NCBI GenBank assembly: GCA_014695255.1
Contig: JACJNX010000061.1
Coordinates: forward strand, 186,001 to 250,000
Length of the DNA: 64,000 nt
Direction: 5' to 3'
From: Cyanobacteria bacterium FACHB-63
GTDB taxonomy: Bacteria; Cyanobacteriota; Cyanobacteriia; Leptolyngbyales; Leptolyngbyaceae
In this document: positions 36,426-45,924 of the stretch, in pieces
Position numbering within the stretch: the first letter of the stretch is position 1
Layout: every line of letters begins with the position of its first letter
Made by a program: the position numbers and the translations under genes
Notes under the pieces: model-generated
What the model was told of the DNA's origin: nothing
Database searches by the model: none
The model's input: the letters and a program-made list of their open reading frames with translations, nothing else

Positions 36426-37403
36426 CTAAATTTGCAACATTTCGGGGTATTCCATCAGCATCTCATCGTAAGTGAGACTATCGCCTTCAACTTGTGGTGT
36501 CCATTGCAGCTCAAACCTGAGCAGATAATCCATATTGAGGCTTGAAAGCTGGGTCAGAACTTCTGTGAGTGCTTCAATCGTTCGGACTTCAGAAAACAAA
36601 GGCTTATCATCTGCGGTTCCAACCAATAATGTCACCACAATGTAAGAAGCAGGGTCTTTGTCTGGATCAAGCTCAAAGTCTTTTTGCACCAGTTTACCGC
36701 TCGCATTAGTCAGCGTTTCTGTGGTGTACTTGCTGCGCTCTACGATCGATTGTTGATTAAACAATTTCTCCGCTTCTTCGCGGGTCTTCACCGTCTGAGA
36801 ACTAGCGCGGACATGACTCCAGTTTTCCGGCATTCTCAATAGCGCCAGCACCGCTTCCTGTAATTCGGCGTGAAGTCCCTCGATCGTCTCCGTATCCGCT
36901 TGTTGAACAATTTCTGCTAATTGAGATTGAATCACCCGACCTTCTGCAAGCAAGCCAACTTGAACTTCTGTCACCGTCACGACATCGTTTTCAAGCTCAC
37001 CTCCTCCCTTCTTACCTGCTTTAAGAATGAACCAAACGACTAGCGCTGTTCCTCCAACCAGCATCAATCCCACAATCAGCCACAGAACCGCACTGCCGCC
37101 GTAATAACTACCACCGTATCCGCCGCCATAGTAACCCCCGCCATAGTATCCACCCGATCGAGGAGCCACAGCTCCACCGGAATCGGAGCCGCTACTACGA
37201 TTAGAACTTCCCGAAGAACGGTTACTCGAACCTCCTGAAGGACGGCTAAACGATCCGCCTCCACTTCGTCCACCGCTACGGGCTGCATAAGCAGCAGAAT
37301 CAATCAACATCTCCGATCTCAACGGCATCGGGATTTGAATCGAGTTGAGAACGAGAGAGCTTGCGATCGTGGCACACAGCAGGCGGAATGATTGGATAAA
37401 CAT
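36426..37403 (-). CDS. DUF1517 domain membrane protein
   Basis: 325 aa: N-terminal signal segment, a Ser/Gly/Arg-rich region (RSGGGSFSRPSGG) and Gly/Tyr repeats (YYGGGYYGGGYGG), a transmembrane helix at about 105-128 (AVLWLIVGLMLVGGTALVVWFIL) and a soluble DUF1517 domain to the end (VTEVQVGLLAEGRVIQSQLAEI, YIVVTLLVGTADDKPL). The family occurs in cyanobacteria and chloroplasts; function unknown. Its ATG overlaps the trmD stop by one base (TAATG), so translation is coupled. Confidence 0.82.
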   Translation of the reverse strand: MFIQSFRLLCATIASSLVLNSIQIPMPLRSEMLIDSAAYAARSGGRSGGGSFSRPSGGSSNRSSGSSNRSSGSDSGGAVAPRSGGYYGGGYYGGGYGGSYYGGSAVLWLIVGLMLVGGTALVVWFILKAGKKGGGELENDVVTVTEVQVGLLAEGRVIQSQLAEIVQQADTETIEGLHAELQEAVLALLRMPENWSHVRASSQTVKTREEAEKLFNQQSIVERSKYTTETLTNASGKLVQKDFELDPDKDPASYIVVTLLVGTADDKPLFSEVRTIEALTEVLTQLSSLNMDYLLRFELQWTPQVEGDSLTYDEMLMEYPEMLQI

Positions 37404-38122
37404 TATTCGAGATTGACCTTTTTTTTAGTTTGCTCAGATTCTTTCAGCCAATCAGCATATAAGTCTGGACGACGAATCCGAGTGCGTTCGATTTGTTGTT
37501 CGGTGCGCCAGCGATCGATGGCAGCATGATTACCCGATCGCAAAACAGCAGGCACCTCTAATCCTCTAAACACAGGCGGACGAGTATATTGCGGATAATC
37601 GAGCAATCCAGCTTCAAAACTTTCATATTTCAGTGAATCTTCTTTACCGATCGCACCTGGTAATAATCGAATTGTGCCATTGAGTAATGCTAATGCTGGA
37701 ATTTCTCCACAAGTCAACACAAAATCTCCGAGCGACACCTCACGCGTGACTAAACTCATCACTCGCTCGTCTACTCCTTCATAATGTCCACAAATGATGA
37801 CAATTTGCTCCAAGTTCGTGGCAAATTCTTTCAGCATCGATTGCTGCATTGGCTCTCCTTGGGGTGTCACAAAGATCACCTCGCGCCTCGGTAGAATTGG
37901 GAGGGATTCCACTGCCGCAAAAATTGGCTCCGGCTTAATCAGCATCCCCACTCCACCGCCATAGGGCTCATCGTCAACCCGCCGATGCTTATCGATCGCA
38001 AAATCACGCGGATTGGTCAAATGAACTTCAGCAATATTTTTAGCCAACGCTTTTCCCAGCAGCCCAGAACTGAGCGGCGACTCAAAGAAATCAGGAAATA
38101 ACGTCACAATATCGAAGCGCAT
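37403..38122 (-). CDS. trmD: tRNA (guanine37-N1)-methyltransferase TrmD
   Basis: Methylates G37 next to the anticodon, preventing frameshifts. The 239-aa SPOUT enzyme shows MRFDIVTLFPDFFESPL, VDDEPYGGGVGM, the trefoil-knot SAM region VIICGHYEGVDERV and LTCGEIPALALLNGTIRLLPG, and DYPQYTRPPVFRGLEVP. Full length. First gene of a three-gene unit with two membrane proteins rather than the rpsP-rimM-trmD-rplS order of many bacteria. Confidence 0.95.
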   Translation of the reverse strand: MRFDIVTLFPDFFESPLSSGLLGKALAKNIAEVHLTNPRDFAIDKHRRVDDEPYGGGVGMLIKPEPIFAAVESLPILPRREVIFVTPQGEPMQQSMLKEFATNLEQIVIICGHYEGVDERVMSLVTREVSLGDFVLTCGEIPALALLNGTIRLLPGAIGKEDSLKYESFEAGLLDYPQYTRPPVFRGLEVPAVLRSGNHAAIDRWRTEQQIERTRIRRPDLYADWLKESEQTKKKVNLE

Positions 38123-38290
38123 ACTTTAAAGAGCGAAATTGCGTTACAAGGAATTGATAATTTGGCATGATTGAGAGTCATACGAAATCTAATCGCCAAC
38201 CTTCAATCCCTCATGCCAATCCTACCCGTTTGATCCTAAACCGAATTCTCGCCACTCATTCATCGTTCATCCCTATATTCCTTATCCTTC

Positions 38291-39178
38291 ATGCTAGAGT
38301 CAGTCTTGCAATCGATTAAACCGCAGATGCCTCAGTCCCTCAATACCGCCATTATGGTGATCGGCGGTGCAGAAGATAAACTCCACGGTCGAGATATTCT
38401 CCGTGACTTCTTTTGGCGCTCAGGAGGGAGTGATGCCCGCATCGCCATTATTCCGTCTGCCTCGCGTGAACCCCTCGTCATTGGCGATCGCTACCACACC
38501 ATTTTCATTGACATGGGGGCACAAGAAGCGAAGGTGCTGAATATTGACGATCGCGCTCAATGTGATTTGCCGGAACTGCAAGAGTACGTCAGCGAATGTA
38601 CCGGCGTGTTTCTGACTGGAGGCGATCAGCTTCGGCTTTGTGGATTGCTTGCCGATACCCCGGTGATGAACATTGTGCGATCGCGGGCGCAGGCAGGAGA
38701 AATTACGCTTGCCGGAACCAGTGCGGGTGCCGCCGTCATGGGTTATCACATGATTGCAGGCGGCGGTAGTGGTGAATCTCCGAATCATTCTCTGGTCGAT
38801 ATGACGCTGGGATTGGGCGTTATTCCAGAAGTTTTAGTCGATCAGCATTTTCACAATCGCAATCGCATGGCGCGGCTGATGAGCGCGATCGTGGCGCATC
38901 CGACGCTGTTGGGCATTGGAATTGATGAAGACACCTGTGCTCTGTTTGAGGGCGATGGCATTCTTCAGGTACTCGGTAAAGGCGCAGTGACGATTATCGA
39001 CCCTGGCGAAATGACCTACACCAATCAAGCAGAAATTGACAAAACTGACCCGCTCTGCATGGGAAATTTACGGCTGCACGTTTTAAGTGCAGGTTGTCGA
39101 TTTGACTTACGCCAGCGCATGATGTTGATCCGAAACTATCGAAAACAGTCATCTTGGGATCACGCATCCGCAGATTGA
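38291..39178 (+). CDS. cphB: Cyanophycinase
   Basis: Degrades cyanophycin to beta-Asp-Arg dipeptides in the cytoplasm. The 295-aa serine exopeptidase (S51 fold) has the nucleophile Ser in AGTSAGAAVMG, FLTGGDQLRLCGLL and VDQHFHNRNRMARLM (catalytic His). It is 220 bases upstream of cphA on the same strand, the usual cphB-cphA order, giving paired breakdown and synthesis of the Arg/Asp nitrogen reserve. Confidence 0.93.
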   Translation: MLESVLQSIKPQMPQSLNTAIMVIGGAEDKLHGRDILRDFFWRSGGSDARIAIIPSASREPLVIGDRYHTIFIDMGAQEAKVLNIDDRAQCDLPELQEYVSECTGVFLTGGDQLRLCGLLADTPVMNIVRSRAQAGEITLAGTSAGAAVMGYHMIAGGGSGESPNHSLVDMTLGLGVIPEVLVDQHFHNRNRMARLMSAIVAHPTLLGIGIDEDTCALFEGDGILQVLGKGAVTIIDPGEMTYTNQAEIDKTDPLCMGNLRLHVLSAGCRFDLRQRMMLIRNYRKQSSWDHASAD

Positions 39179-39398
39179 TTTAATCTTGATCGATCGGCAA
39201 TTCTGCTATGGTGCCCATTAGAACAGTTACATTGTGTTACGAAATTCTACTCCCAGATCCGACGATCGAGGAAACCAGTTCTTTACAAACTACTGATTCA
39301 GCTTACGCCGGAAACTTGAAACTTGTGTTCACGGTTGATTTCCTTTTAATTTCAAGACTCTCATCTACCCCCAGCTTGTATCCCAGAATTGAAGCGAT

Positions 39399-42107
39399 AT
39401 GAAGATATTGAAAGTTCAGACGTTGCGTGGTCCCAACTATTGGAGCATTCGCCGCCACAAGGTTATTCTAATGCGTCTAGATTTGGAAGACCTCGCCGAA
39501 ACGCCTTCTCATTTGATTCCCGGATTTTATGAAGGATTGGTCGAGTTGCTTCCATCTTTGGTGGAGCATTATTGCTCTCCGGGTTGCCGGGGTGGATTTC
39601 TGGCGCGGGTTCGAGAAGGCACGATGATGGGACACATCATCGAACACGTTGCGCTTGAACTCCAGGAACTTACAGGAATGCTGGTGGGATTTGGGCGGAC
39701 TCGTGAAACGGCTGAGCCTGGGGTGTATCAAGTTGCGATCGAATACATTCACGAACGGGCTGGACGCTATGCCGCGAGGGCGGCTGTTCGGATTTGCCAA
39801 ACGTTAGTCGAAACAGGTCGCTATCCCAAAGACGAGCTGGAACAAGACCTCCAGGATTTACGCAATATTGCTGCCGAATGTGCATTAGGACCTAGTACAG
39901 AAACGCTGGTCAAAGAAGCCGAATCGCGCAATATTCCCTGGATGGAGTTAGGAGCGCGATCGATGATTCAACTCGGCTTCGGGGTGCATCAAAAGCGCAT
40001 CCAAGCAACGCTGAGCAATCAGACGGGAATTTTAGGAGTCGAACTCGCGTCGGATAAAGAAGGCACGAAACAAATGCTGCGATCGGCAGGGGTGCCTGTC
40101 CCGCGTGGAACAGTCGTGAACTATCTGGATGAGTTAGAAGATGCGATCGCCGATGTGGGTGGATATCCAATCGTGATTAAACCGCTAAATGGCAATCATG
40201 GGCGGGGAATTACGATTAACATCACCGCTTGGGAGCAAGCAGAAGCGGCTTACGATGCGGCAAAAGAAGTGTCGCGATCGGTGATTGTGGAGCGCTTTTA
40301 TCACGGGTGCGATCATCGAGTATTAGTCGTGAATGGAAAAGTGGTCGCTGTGGCTGAACGGATTCCGGCGCACGTCGTTGGCAATGGTCGATCGACGATT
40401 CAAGAATTAATTGATGAAACGAATCGCGATCCGCGTCGAGGCAATGGACACGATAATGTGTTGACGAAGATCGAACTCGATCGCACCTCTTGGGAGTTGC
40501 TAGAGCAAAAAGGACACACCCTGGAAACTGTTCTACCCGAAGGGGAAATCTGCTATCTCAGAGCGACAGCAAACTTGAGTACGGGCGGTGTGGCGATCGA
40601 TCGTACCGATGACATTCATCCAGAAAATATCTGGTTAGCGCAGCGCGTTGTCAAGATCATCGGCTTAGACATTGCCGGAATTGATGTTGTAACCGAGGAT
40701 ATCTCGAAGCCGTTGCGCGAAATGGACGGTGTGATTGTCGAAGTGAATGCGGCTCCTGGATTCCGGATGCACGTTTCACCGAGCGAAGGCATTCCCCGCA
40801 ATGTTGCCGAACCTGTGATCGATATGTTGTTCCCTCAACATACGAATGGGCGCGTCCCCATTATTGCGATCACCGGAACGAATGGAAAAACTACAACCAC
40901 TCGGCTCATCGCTCACCTCTTCAAGCAAACTAATCAAGTAGTTGGCTACACAACGACAGACGGAACCTACATTGGCGATTACCTGGTTGAACCTGGAGAT
41001 AATACGGGACCTCAAAGCGCCCAACTGATTTTGCAAGATCCAACGGTTGAAGTTGCAGTGCTCGAAAGTGCCAGAGGCGGAATTCTGCGATCGGGCTTAG
41101 CCTTCAATGCTTGCGATGTGGGTGTTGTGCTGAACGTTGCGGCGGATCATCTGGGATTGGGGGATATCAACTCGATCGAAGAAATGGCGCGGGTGAAAAG
41201 CGTGGTTGCAGAAGCAGCACTGCCTAAAGGCTATGTGGTGCTGAACGCTGATGATCCGCTCGTGTCTGCGATGGCGAGTCGAGTCACGGCTCAGATCGCT
41301 TATTTCTCAATGAATCCGCAGAATGAATTGATTCGATCTCACACTCAGCGCGGCGGACTCGCTGCCGTTTATGAGAATGGCTATCTGTCGATTCTCAAGG
41401 GCGATTGGACATTACGCATTGAGCAGGCGATTAATGTGCCCTTAACATTAGGCGGACGCGCACCGTTTATGATTGCGAATGCTCTCGCTGCAAGTTTGGC
41501 TGCGTTTGCTCAAGGTGTTCGCATTGAAGACATTCGTGCTGCACTGATGACCTTCCAAGCTTCCACCAAACAAACACCGGGACGCATGAATCTATTCAGC
41601 CTTGGAGAGTTCCATGTGCTGATCGATTACGCCCACAACCCGCATAGTTATCAAGCGTTGGGTGGATTTGTGCAGAACTGGCAAGAAGGAGAGCGCATTG
41701 GTGTGATTGGTGCACCTGGAGATCGGCGCGACGAAGATTTTGTGCAACTCGGTAAACTCTCAGCCGACTTGTTCAATCGCATCATCATTAAAGAAGATGA
41801 CGACAATCGCGGACGCGATCGCGGCAATACCGCAGCGCTGATTGCTCAAGGTTTGAGCGAAACTAAACCTGATGCCCGCTTTGAAACGATTCTAGATGAA
41901 ACCACTGCAATTCAAGCCGCATTGGATAGTGCAACTCCTGGCAGCTTAGTGGTGATTCTGCCGGAAAGTGTGACCAGAGCAATTAAGCTGATCGAAGCGC
42001 GAAATGCTGTACAGGTGATGACTCCTGTGAACCCTGCGAGTACACAAGAAAATCAATTACGATCGCAGCTTGTTTCCCCATCGCGAGAAGCGATTCCGAC
42101 TCCATAA
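39399..42107 (+). CDS. cphA: Cyanophycin synthetase
   Basis: Makes cyanophycin by adding Asp then Arg with ATP. 902 aa in the expected three-part layout: N-terminal domain (MKILKVQTLRGPNYWS, PGCRGGFLARVREGTMMGHI), ATP-grasp at about 220-480 (YPIVIKPLNGNHGRGITINI, GVIVEVNAAPGFRMH) and a Mur-ligase-like C-terminal half (P-loop ITGTNGKTTTTRLIAHL at about 490, DYAHNPHSYQALGGF). No active-site loss is seen. The 220-base gap from cphB has no terminator-like hairpin, so partial cotranscription is possible. Confidence 0.95.
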   Translation: MKILKVQTLRGPNYWSIRRHKVILMRLDLEDLAETPSHLIPGFYEGLVELLPSLVEHYCSPGCRGGFLARVREGTMMGHIIEHVALELQELTGMLVGFGRTRETAEPGVYQVAIEYIHERAGRYAARAAVRICQTLVETGRYPKDELEQDLQDLRNIAAECALGPSTETLVKEAESRNIPWMELGARSMIQLGFGVHQKRIQATLSNQTGILGVELASDKEGTKQMLRSAGVPVPRGTVVNYLDELEDAIADVGGYPIVIKPLNGNHGRGITINITAWEQAEAAYDAAKEVSRSVIVERFYHGCDHRVLVVNGKVVAVAERIPAHVVGNGRSTIQELIDETNRDPRRGNGHDNVLTKIELDRTSWELLEQKGHTLETVLPEGEICYLRATANLSTGGVAIDRTDDIHPENIWLAQRVVKIIGLDIAGIDVVTEDISKPLREMDGVIVEVNAAPGFRMHVSPSEGIPRNVAEPVIDMLFPQHTNGRVPIIAITGTNGKTTTTRLIAHLFKQTNQVVGYTTTDGTYIGDYLVEPGDNTGPQSAQLILQDPTVEVAVLESARGGILRSGLAFNACDVGVVLNVAADHLGLGDINSIEEMARVKSVVAEAALPKGYVVLNADDPLVSAMASRVTAQIAYFSMNPQNELIRSHTQRGGLAAVYENGYLSILKGDWTLRIEQAINVPLTLGGRAPFMIANALAASLAAFAQGVRIEDIRAALMTFQASTKQTPGRMNLFSLGEFHVLIDYAHNPHSYQALGGFVQNWQEGERIGVIGAPGDRRDEDFVQLGKLSADLFNRIIIKEDDDNRGRDRGNTAALIAQGLSETKPDARFETILDETTAIQAALDSATPGSLVVILPESVTRAIKLIEARNAVQVMTPVNPASTQENQLRSQLVSPSREAIPTP

Positions 42108-42130
42108 GCTGAAGCCTGATAGCATTGACC

Positions 42131-42166
42131 TAAAAAAGGCGCGATCGGTCGATCGCGCCTTTTTTA
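42131..42166 (+). terminator. Strong terminator behind cphA
   Basis: Perfect 16-base arms (TAAAAAAGGCGCGATC at 42131-42146; complement at 42151-42166) with a four-base loop and a built-in T6 run; the A6 on the other side would allow bidirectional use. Confidence 0.88.
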
Positions 42167-42302
42167 GATCAAATCATTAAATAAAAATGTTTTCTTTTTA
42201 ATGAAGGCAAAAACAGGGATATACTACCCCTCTAGATAGAAATCCGCGATCGATTGATCGACTCTCCACACCTAAAAATTTGAAGCTTTAGGAGAAACTA
42301 GC

Positions 42303-42572
42303 ATGAATATTATCGCTTGGGCTGTACTTGGAATCGTTGCAGGCGCGATCGCCAAACTCCTTTACCCCGGACGGCAGGGCGGCGGAATCTTCAGCACCAT
42401 GATTTTAGGCATCATTGGTTCGTTCTTAGGTGGAAGCCTCTACACGCTTCTGACGAAAGGAACAATCAGCCTCACTGCGACCGGATTTAGCTTACCGGGC
42501 TTACTTGTAGCTGTCCTTGGAGCCATGATCGCTATATTCCTTTGGGGACTTGTCACCCGCAGCGCTGCATAG
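42303..42572 (+). CDS. GlsB/YeaQ/YmgE family small membrane protein
   Basis: 89 aa, three hydrophobic helices, with the family's Gly-rich pattern (IVAGAIAKLLYPGRQGGGIFS, MILGIIGSFLGGSLYTLL, LLVAVLGAMIAIFLWGL). Formerly called transglycosylase-associated proteins; known as stress-induced inner-membrane proteins of unknown mechanism. TAGGAGA lies about 8 bases before the ATG. Single gene. Confidence 0.85.
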   Translation: MNIIAWAVLGIVAGAIAKLLYPGRQGGGIFSTMILGIIGSFLGGSLYTLLTKGTISLTATGFSLPGLLVAVLGAMIAIFLWGLVTRSAA

Positions 42573-42751
42573 TATCTATGCCCGATTGATACAAAATCAA
42601 CTTCTTCAATCTGTGCTGAGGATTATCTCGCGGTTACTGTCGGAAGAGAGAGTGCTGCTAGATAATCCCTTCTTTTTAGTAGAGGTCAAACCCTCATTCC
42701 TGCTCGTATTCTAAGACTCATCAAGACGCAGATCGAGGGGCGAAAGTAGCG

Positions 42752-43015
42752 ATGACTTACCTTGGACAACACATCGAAATCACCGAACAAGATGCTGGTT
42801 GGATTAGCATTTGGTGGCATGAAGGTGGCATGATTCAGCTTGGCTTTTTCTCGAATGCACCGGATGCCTGGCAAGCTGTAACAGAATTAATTCAACGCGA
42901 TTTAGCGGTGCGCTGCCTATTAGGAGTGATTGATGAATGGCGCGATCGCGATCAAATCGATGAGGTTGAATATGCTTTGGGTGTGAATTCACTGGTTGAA
43001 TTTGTACTGGCCTAA
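42752..43015 (+). CDS. Small soluble protein of unknown function
   Basis: Not recognised. 87 aa, acidic, Trp-rich near the start (AGWISIWWHEGG), mixed alpha/beta pattern, no signal or membrane segment. It lies between the YeaQ-like gene and hsp20, all on the same strand; no clear Shine-Dalgarno. Codon pattern looks like its neighbours, so it is probably real. Confidence 0.6.
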   Translation: MTYLGQHIEITEQDAGWISIWWHEGGMIQLGFFSNAPDAWQAVTELIQRDLAVRCLLGVIDEWRDRDQIDEVEYALGVNSLVEFVLA

Positions 43016-43130
43016 TATCGGTTAACTCTACTGAAGTAGTACAGTTCTCCTGACCGTCAGATAGCGATGGGTACGGCACGATAAGGACATGAAGGTTCAA
43101 GTTCTTAATCGCTATCCAAGAGGTCACAAT

Positions 43131-43595
43131 ATGTTAGTGAGATACTGGCACCCCTGGCGCGAAATCGATACGCTCCGTCGTCAGTTTGACCAATTGTTTG
43201 ATTCTGTCGCTTCGAGCGACTCTTTTGACTGGACACCTGCGATCGAACTCAAAGATACAGGCAACGAGTTAGTTGTCCGCGCTCAACTTCCTGGCATCGA
43301 CGCGAAAGATCTCGACGTTCAGGTGACAAGGAATGCAGTTTCCCTAGCCGGTGAACACCGTCAAGAGCAACGTACCGAAGAGCATGGATTATTGAGAACT
43401 GAGTTTCGCTACGGCAAATTCCAGCGCGTGATCCCGCTTCCTGTTGAAGTTCAGAATGATCAGGTGAAAGCTGAATTCAAGGAAGGTATCCTCAGTTTGG
43501 CCTTGCCCAAGGTAGAGCAGGCAAAAGTCGTGAAGCTCAATCTCGCTGACACTGCTAGATCGCTTGAAGCCGGGACTGAAGTGCCTCAAGCATAG
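43131..43595 (+). CDS. Small heat-shock protein Hsp20 (HspA-like)
   Basis: ATP-independent holdase chaperone, 154 aa. N-terminal MLVRYWHPWREIDTLRRQFDQ block typical of cyanobacterial Hsp16.6/HspA, alpha-crystallin domain at about 40-135 (PAIELKDTGNELVVRAQLPG, AEFKEGILSLALPKVE) and a short tail. ATG 43131 is chosen since AAGAGGT precedes it; an in-frame ATG at 43089 would add 14 residues not expected in the family. Confidence 0.92.
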   Translation: MLVRYWHPWREIDTLRRQFDQLFDSVASSDSFDWTPAIELKDTGNELVVRAQLPGIDAKDLDVQVTRNAVSLAGEHRQEQRTEEHGLLRTEFRYGKFQRVIPLPVEVQNDQVKAEFKEGILSLALPKVEQAKVVKLNLADTARSLEAGTEVPQA

Positions 43596-43620
43596 TCTAG
43601 CTGTTTCGTCATGAATTAAA

Positions 43621-43648
43621 GGGCACCCCAATTGGGGTGCCCTTTTTT
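43621..43648 (+). terminator. Terminator behind hsp20
   Basis: Perfect palindrome with arms GGGCACCCCAA / TTGGGGTGCCC (43621-43642) followed by TTTTTT. It also sits at the end of the convergent GT2 gene. Confidence 0.88.
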
Positions 43649-45101
43649 ATTTGGCTTCTGGTAGGGCATCGGGCGATCGACGAGTCACAATCCACTCGGT
43701 ATTGCCAACAATGTGGTCATAAATTGCCGTAATCGCAATCACGCTCTTAAACACACAGTAGAACGGAATAAACACACAGTAAATCCAGAAATCTTTAGCA
43801 GAGTGTTTGATGACATCAGTTCTCACCAGCCAAGCCGCGAGCGTTTGTAGTGGCCCACTCGCTAGGGTCAATATAGTCATCGTCCAAATATACTCCGGAG
43901 CAATATTCGGTGCCTCGGAGCCTGTCAGTGTCAAGCTAAACGCGATCGGAAACGCTTGCAGTGCGATGAAATGAAAGCCTGCACTATATACCAGAAGTAA
44001 TGTCCAATAAGCTTTCTGCCAATTGTCTAGACGCAGCGATCGCACAATCAGGGCTTGATATTTCAAAGTGACTTCTAGCCAACCTTGTGCCCACCGTTTG
44101 CGCTGGAACCAGAAAGCTCTCACATCCACAGGTGCAAGTTCAGTCACTACGATCGTCGGATCATGCACAATGTTGTGTCCGCTTAGCAAGGTTCTAAAAC
44201 TCGCATCGATATCTTCGGTCAACATCCTTGAACTAAATCCGATGTGCTTCAGTACCGAAGTTCTCCAGTATCCATTTGCACCACAAAACACGCCTGTATC
44301 GACTAGCAGCGATTTTGCTGGATGGCTGACTCCATAGATACACTCAAACTCGACCGCAATCATCCGCGTCATGAAGTTAAAACCCCGATTGCGAATCACG
44401 TTGCGCCCCTGTACAGCACTGTAGCGGTAGTTTGAGAGCCAGCGCCAAGCGCGGGTAAAACAATCTGGATTTGGGTGGTGATCCGCATCTAAGATACCAG
44501 TCACTTCTCCGGTCACAATTTCTAAAGCTGCGTTAATGTTCTGCGCTTTCGATCGACTGCCTTCGACACAAAGTAAGTGAAGCTCTGGATGCTGCTCAGC
44601 CAGTTGCTCTAAGCGGTCTTCAATCGGTAAACGTTCTGGGCGATTGTATGCCAGAATCACCTCTAAACCTGCTTCGGGACGCTCGATCGTCTTTAAGATA
44701 TACTCCAGGGTTTCTAGAATAATCTGCTGTTCGTTCGGCAAATACGCTGCCACAATTAGCGAACATTTGGGTAAGTCAACTGCGGCTCCGAGCAACGGGT
44801 AAAGAGGCTGAGTGCGAGGAGAGCGCATGAATTTCTGCACAATCCCAAATTTTGGTACCTTGGCGATGTGTCCGCGACGGTACGTGATCGCGGTGGACAG
44901 CGCTTCTCCAACTACCACGATCGAGGTCACTAGGTACAATATCGGAATCAGAATGTGAAGAAAGGAAAGATCCCATCCGTTCTCCAAAATGTAGTAGTAC
45001 AGCGCTGTCGGTAGACCGATCACGACAAAATGAGTCAGAAGAATTTTGTCGAGGATAGGTCCGAAGAAGACAACGGGCTTATGCAGCAGTCCCTTACGCA
45101 T
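43647..45101 (-). CDS. Membrane glycosyltransferase family 2 (cellulose/hyaluronan synthase-like)
   Basis: 484 aa: two N-terminal helices (ILLTHFVVIGLPTALYYYIL, LHILIPILYLVTSIVVVGEAL), a GT2 domain at about 110-340 with processive-synthase motifs GILDADHHP (DxD), LTEDIDASF (TED) and QRKRWAQGW (Q-x-x-R-W), then three or four C-terminal helices. The full D, D, D, QxxRW set suggests a processive beta-glycan synthase, but the polymer is unknown and no PilZ domain is present. Confidence 0.87.
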   Translation of the reverse strand: MRKGLLHKPVVFFGPILDKILLTHFVVIGLPTALYYYILENGWDLSFLHILIPILYLVTSIVVVGEALSTAITYRRGHIAKVPKFGIVQKFMRSPRTQPLYPLLGAAVDLPKCSLIVAAYLPNEQQIILETLEYILKTIERPEAGLEVILAYNRPERLPIEDRLEQLAEQHPELHLLCVEGSRSKAQNINAALEIVTGEVTGILDADHHPNPDCFTRAWRWLSNYRYSAVQGRNVIRNRGFNFMTRMIAVEFECIYGVSHPAKSLLVDTGVFCGANGYWRTSVLKHIGFSSRMLTEDIDASFRTLLSGHNIVHDPTIVVTELAPVDVRAFWFQRKRWAQGWLEVTLKYQALIVRSLRLDNWQKAYWTLLLVYSAGFHFIALQAFPIAFSLTLTGSEAPNIAPEYIWTMTILTLASGPLQTLAAWLVRTDVIKHSAKDFWIYCVFIPFYCVFKSVIAITAIYDHIVGNTEWIVTRRSPDALPEAK

Positions 45102-45415
45102 AGTAGTTGATTAAAGACCAGAAGAGCTTCTTCATAGATAGAAACCATGTGTTACAGAAGTTGTCAAATCCATCTCTGTGTGAATCTGATAACTTATTGG
45201 TCTAAACCACGCCGTCTACCCCTTTCAGGGAGTGAGCAGAACTGCTTAACAACGGAGCGGGCTGAGCATAGATTTCCCTCTTTATATAGAGAAAGCTGGC
45301 TCAAGATCGAGCTTCATCTGAATTCACACAGATTACGGAATTTTGACAAATAAAAAGGCTTTGTGAACAACATTTTTTGCCACAAAGCCCATTATTTCTC
45401 GATTAATCAGTTTTA
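45102..45415. other. Intergenic region between GT2 and SlyD genes
   Basis: About 310 bases on the minus strand upstream of the GT2 gene. It contains the SlyD terminator at its right end and presumably the GT2 promoter. A 68-codon plus-strand frame has no support. Nothing else is seen. Confidence 0.4.
45352..45390 (-). terminator. Terminator of the SlyD-like gene
   Basis: Arms GGCTTTGTG (45357-45365) and CACAAAGCC (45381-45389), with TTTTTA following on the minus strand. Confidence 0.82.
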
Positions 45416-45844
45416 TTAACCTATTTCGACCAGTTGGATATCAAAAACTAAATCTTCTCCGGCTAAAGGATGGTTTGCATCTAGCGTAATGTCTGCTTCT
45501 GAAACATCCGTTACCACGACTGGAATCGTTTCTCCAGAGGGTTGACGAATTTCTAGCTGCTGCCCGATTTCAGGCTGCATTTCTGGTGGCATCTGAGCAC
45601 GATCGACCACAACGACCATTTCTTCGCGATGCTCGCCATACGCCTGCTCAGCCGGAATGACTTCGGTTTTTGCATCTCCCGGACTCATGCCCACGACCGC
45701 TTTTTCAAAGCCGGGGATAATGTTGCCGTCTCCGATCGTAAATTCCAACGGGTCGCCATTGGCTGAAGAATCGAATACCGTGCCATCATCGAGCTTTCCT
45801 GTATAGTGAACGCGGACGGTGTCCCCTAATTTTGCTTGTGCCAT
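45416..45844 (-). CDS. FKBP-type peptidyl-prolyl isomerase, SlyD-like
   Basis: 142-aa prolyl isomerase and chaperone. FKBP blocks VRVHYTGKLDDGTVFDSS, EFTIGDGNIIPGFEKAVVGM, an inserted-flap domain at about 70-120 (PAEQAYGEHREEMVVVV) and ITLDANHPLAGEDLVFDI. The His-rich metal-binding tail of E. coli SlyD is absent, so the nickel role is not expected. Cytoplasmic; single gene with its own terminator. Confidence 0.9.
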   Translation of the reverse strand: MAQAKLGDTVRVHYTGKLDDGTVFDSSANGDPLEFTIGDGNIIPGFEKAVVGMSPGDAKTEVIPAEQAYGEHREEMVVVVDRAQMPPEMQPEIGQQLEIRQPSGETIPVVVTDVSEADITLDANHPLAGEDLVFDIQLVEIG

Positions 45845-45924
45845 AGTGAAATTTTTGTAGCGTCAATTCACTCTAGCAATAATGGTTAGAGATGACAGAA
45901 CTCTTAAGGTAGAGTCAAGAAACG

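Noticed and set aside
39208-39402. 64-codon plus-strand ORF between cphB and cphA
   Set aside because: No family features; it covers the cphA leader and overlaps the cphA start.
45147-45353. 68-codon plus-strand ORF between GT2 and SlyD genes
   Set aside because: Mixed composition with no recognisable domain and no ribosome binding site.
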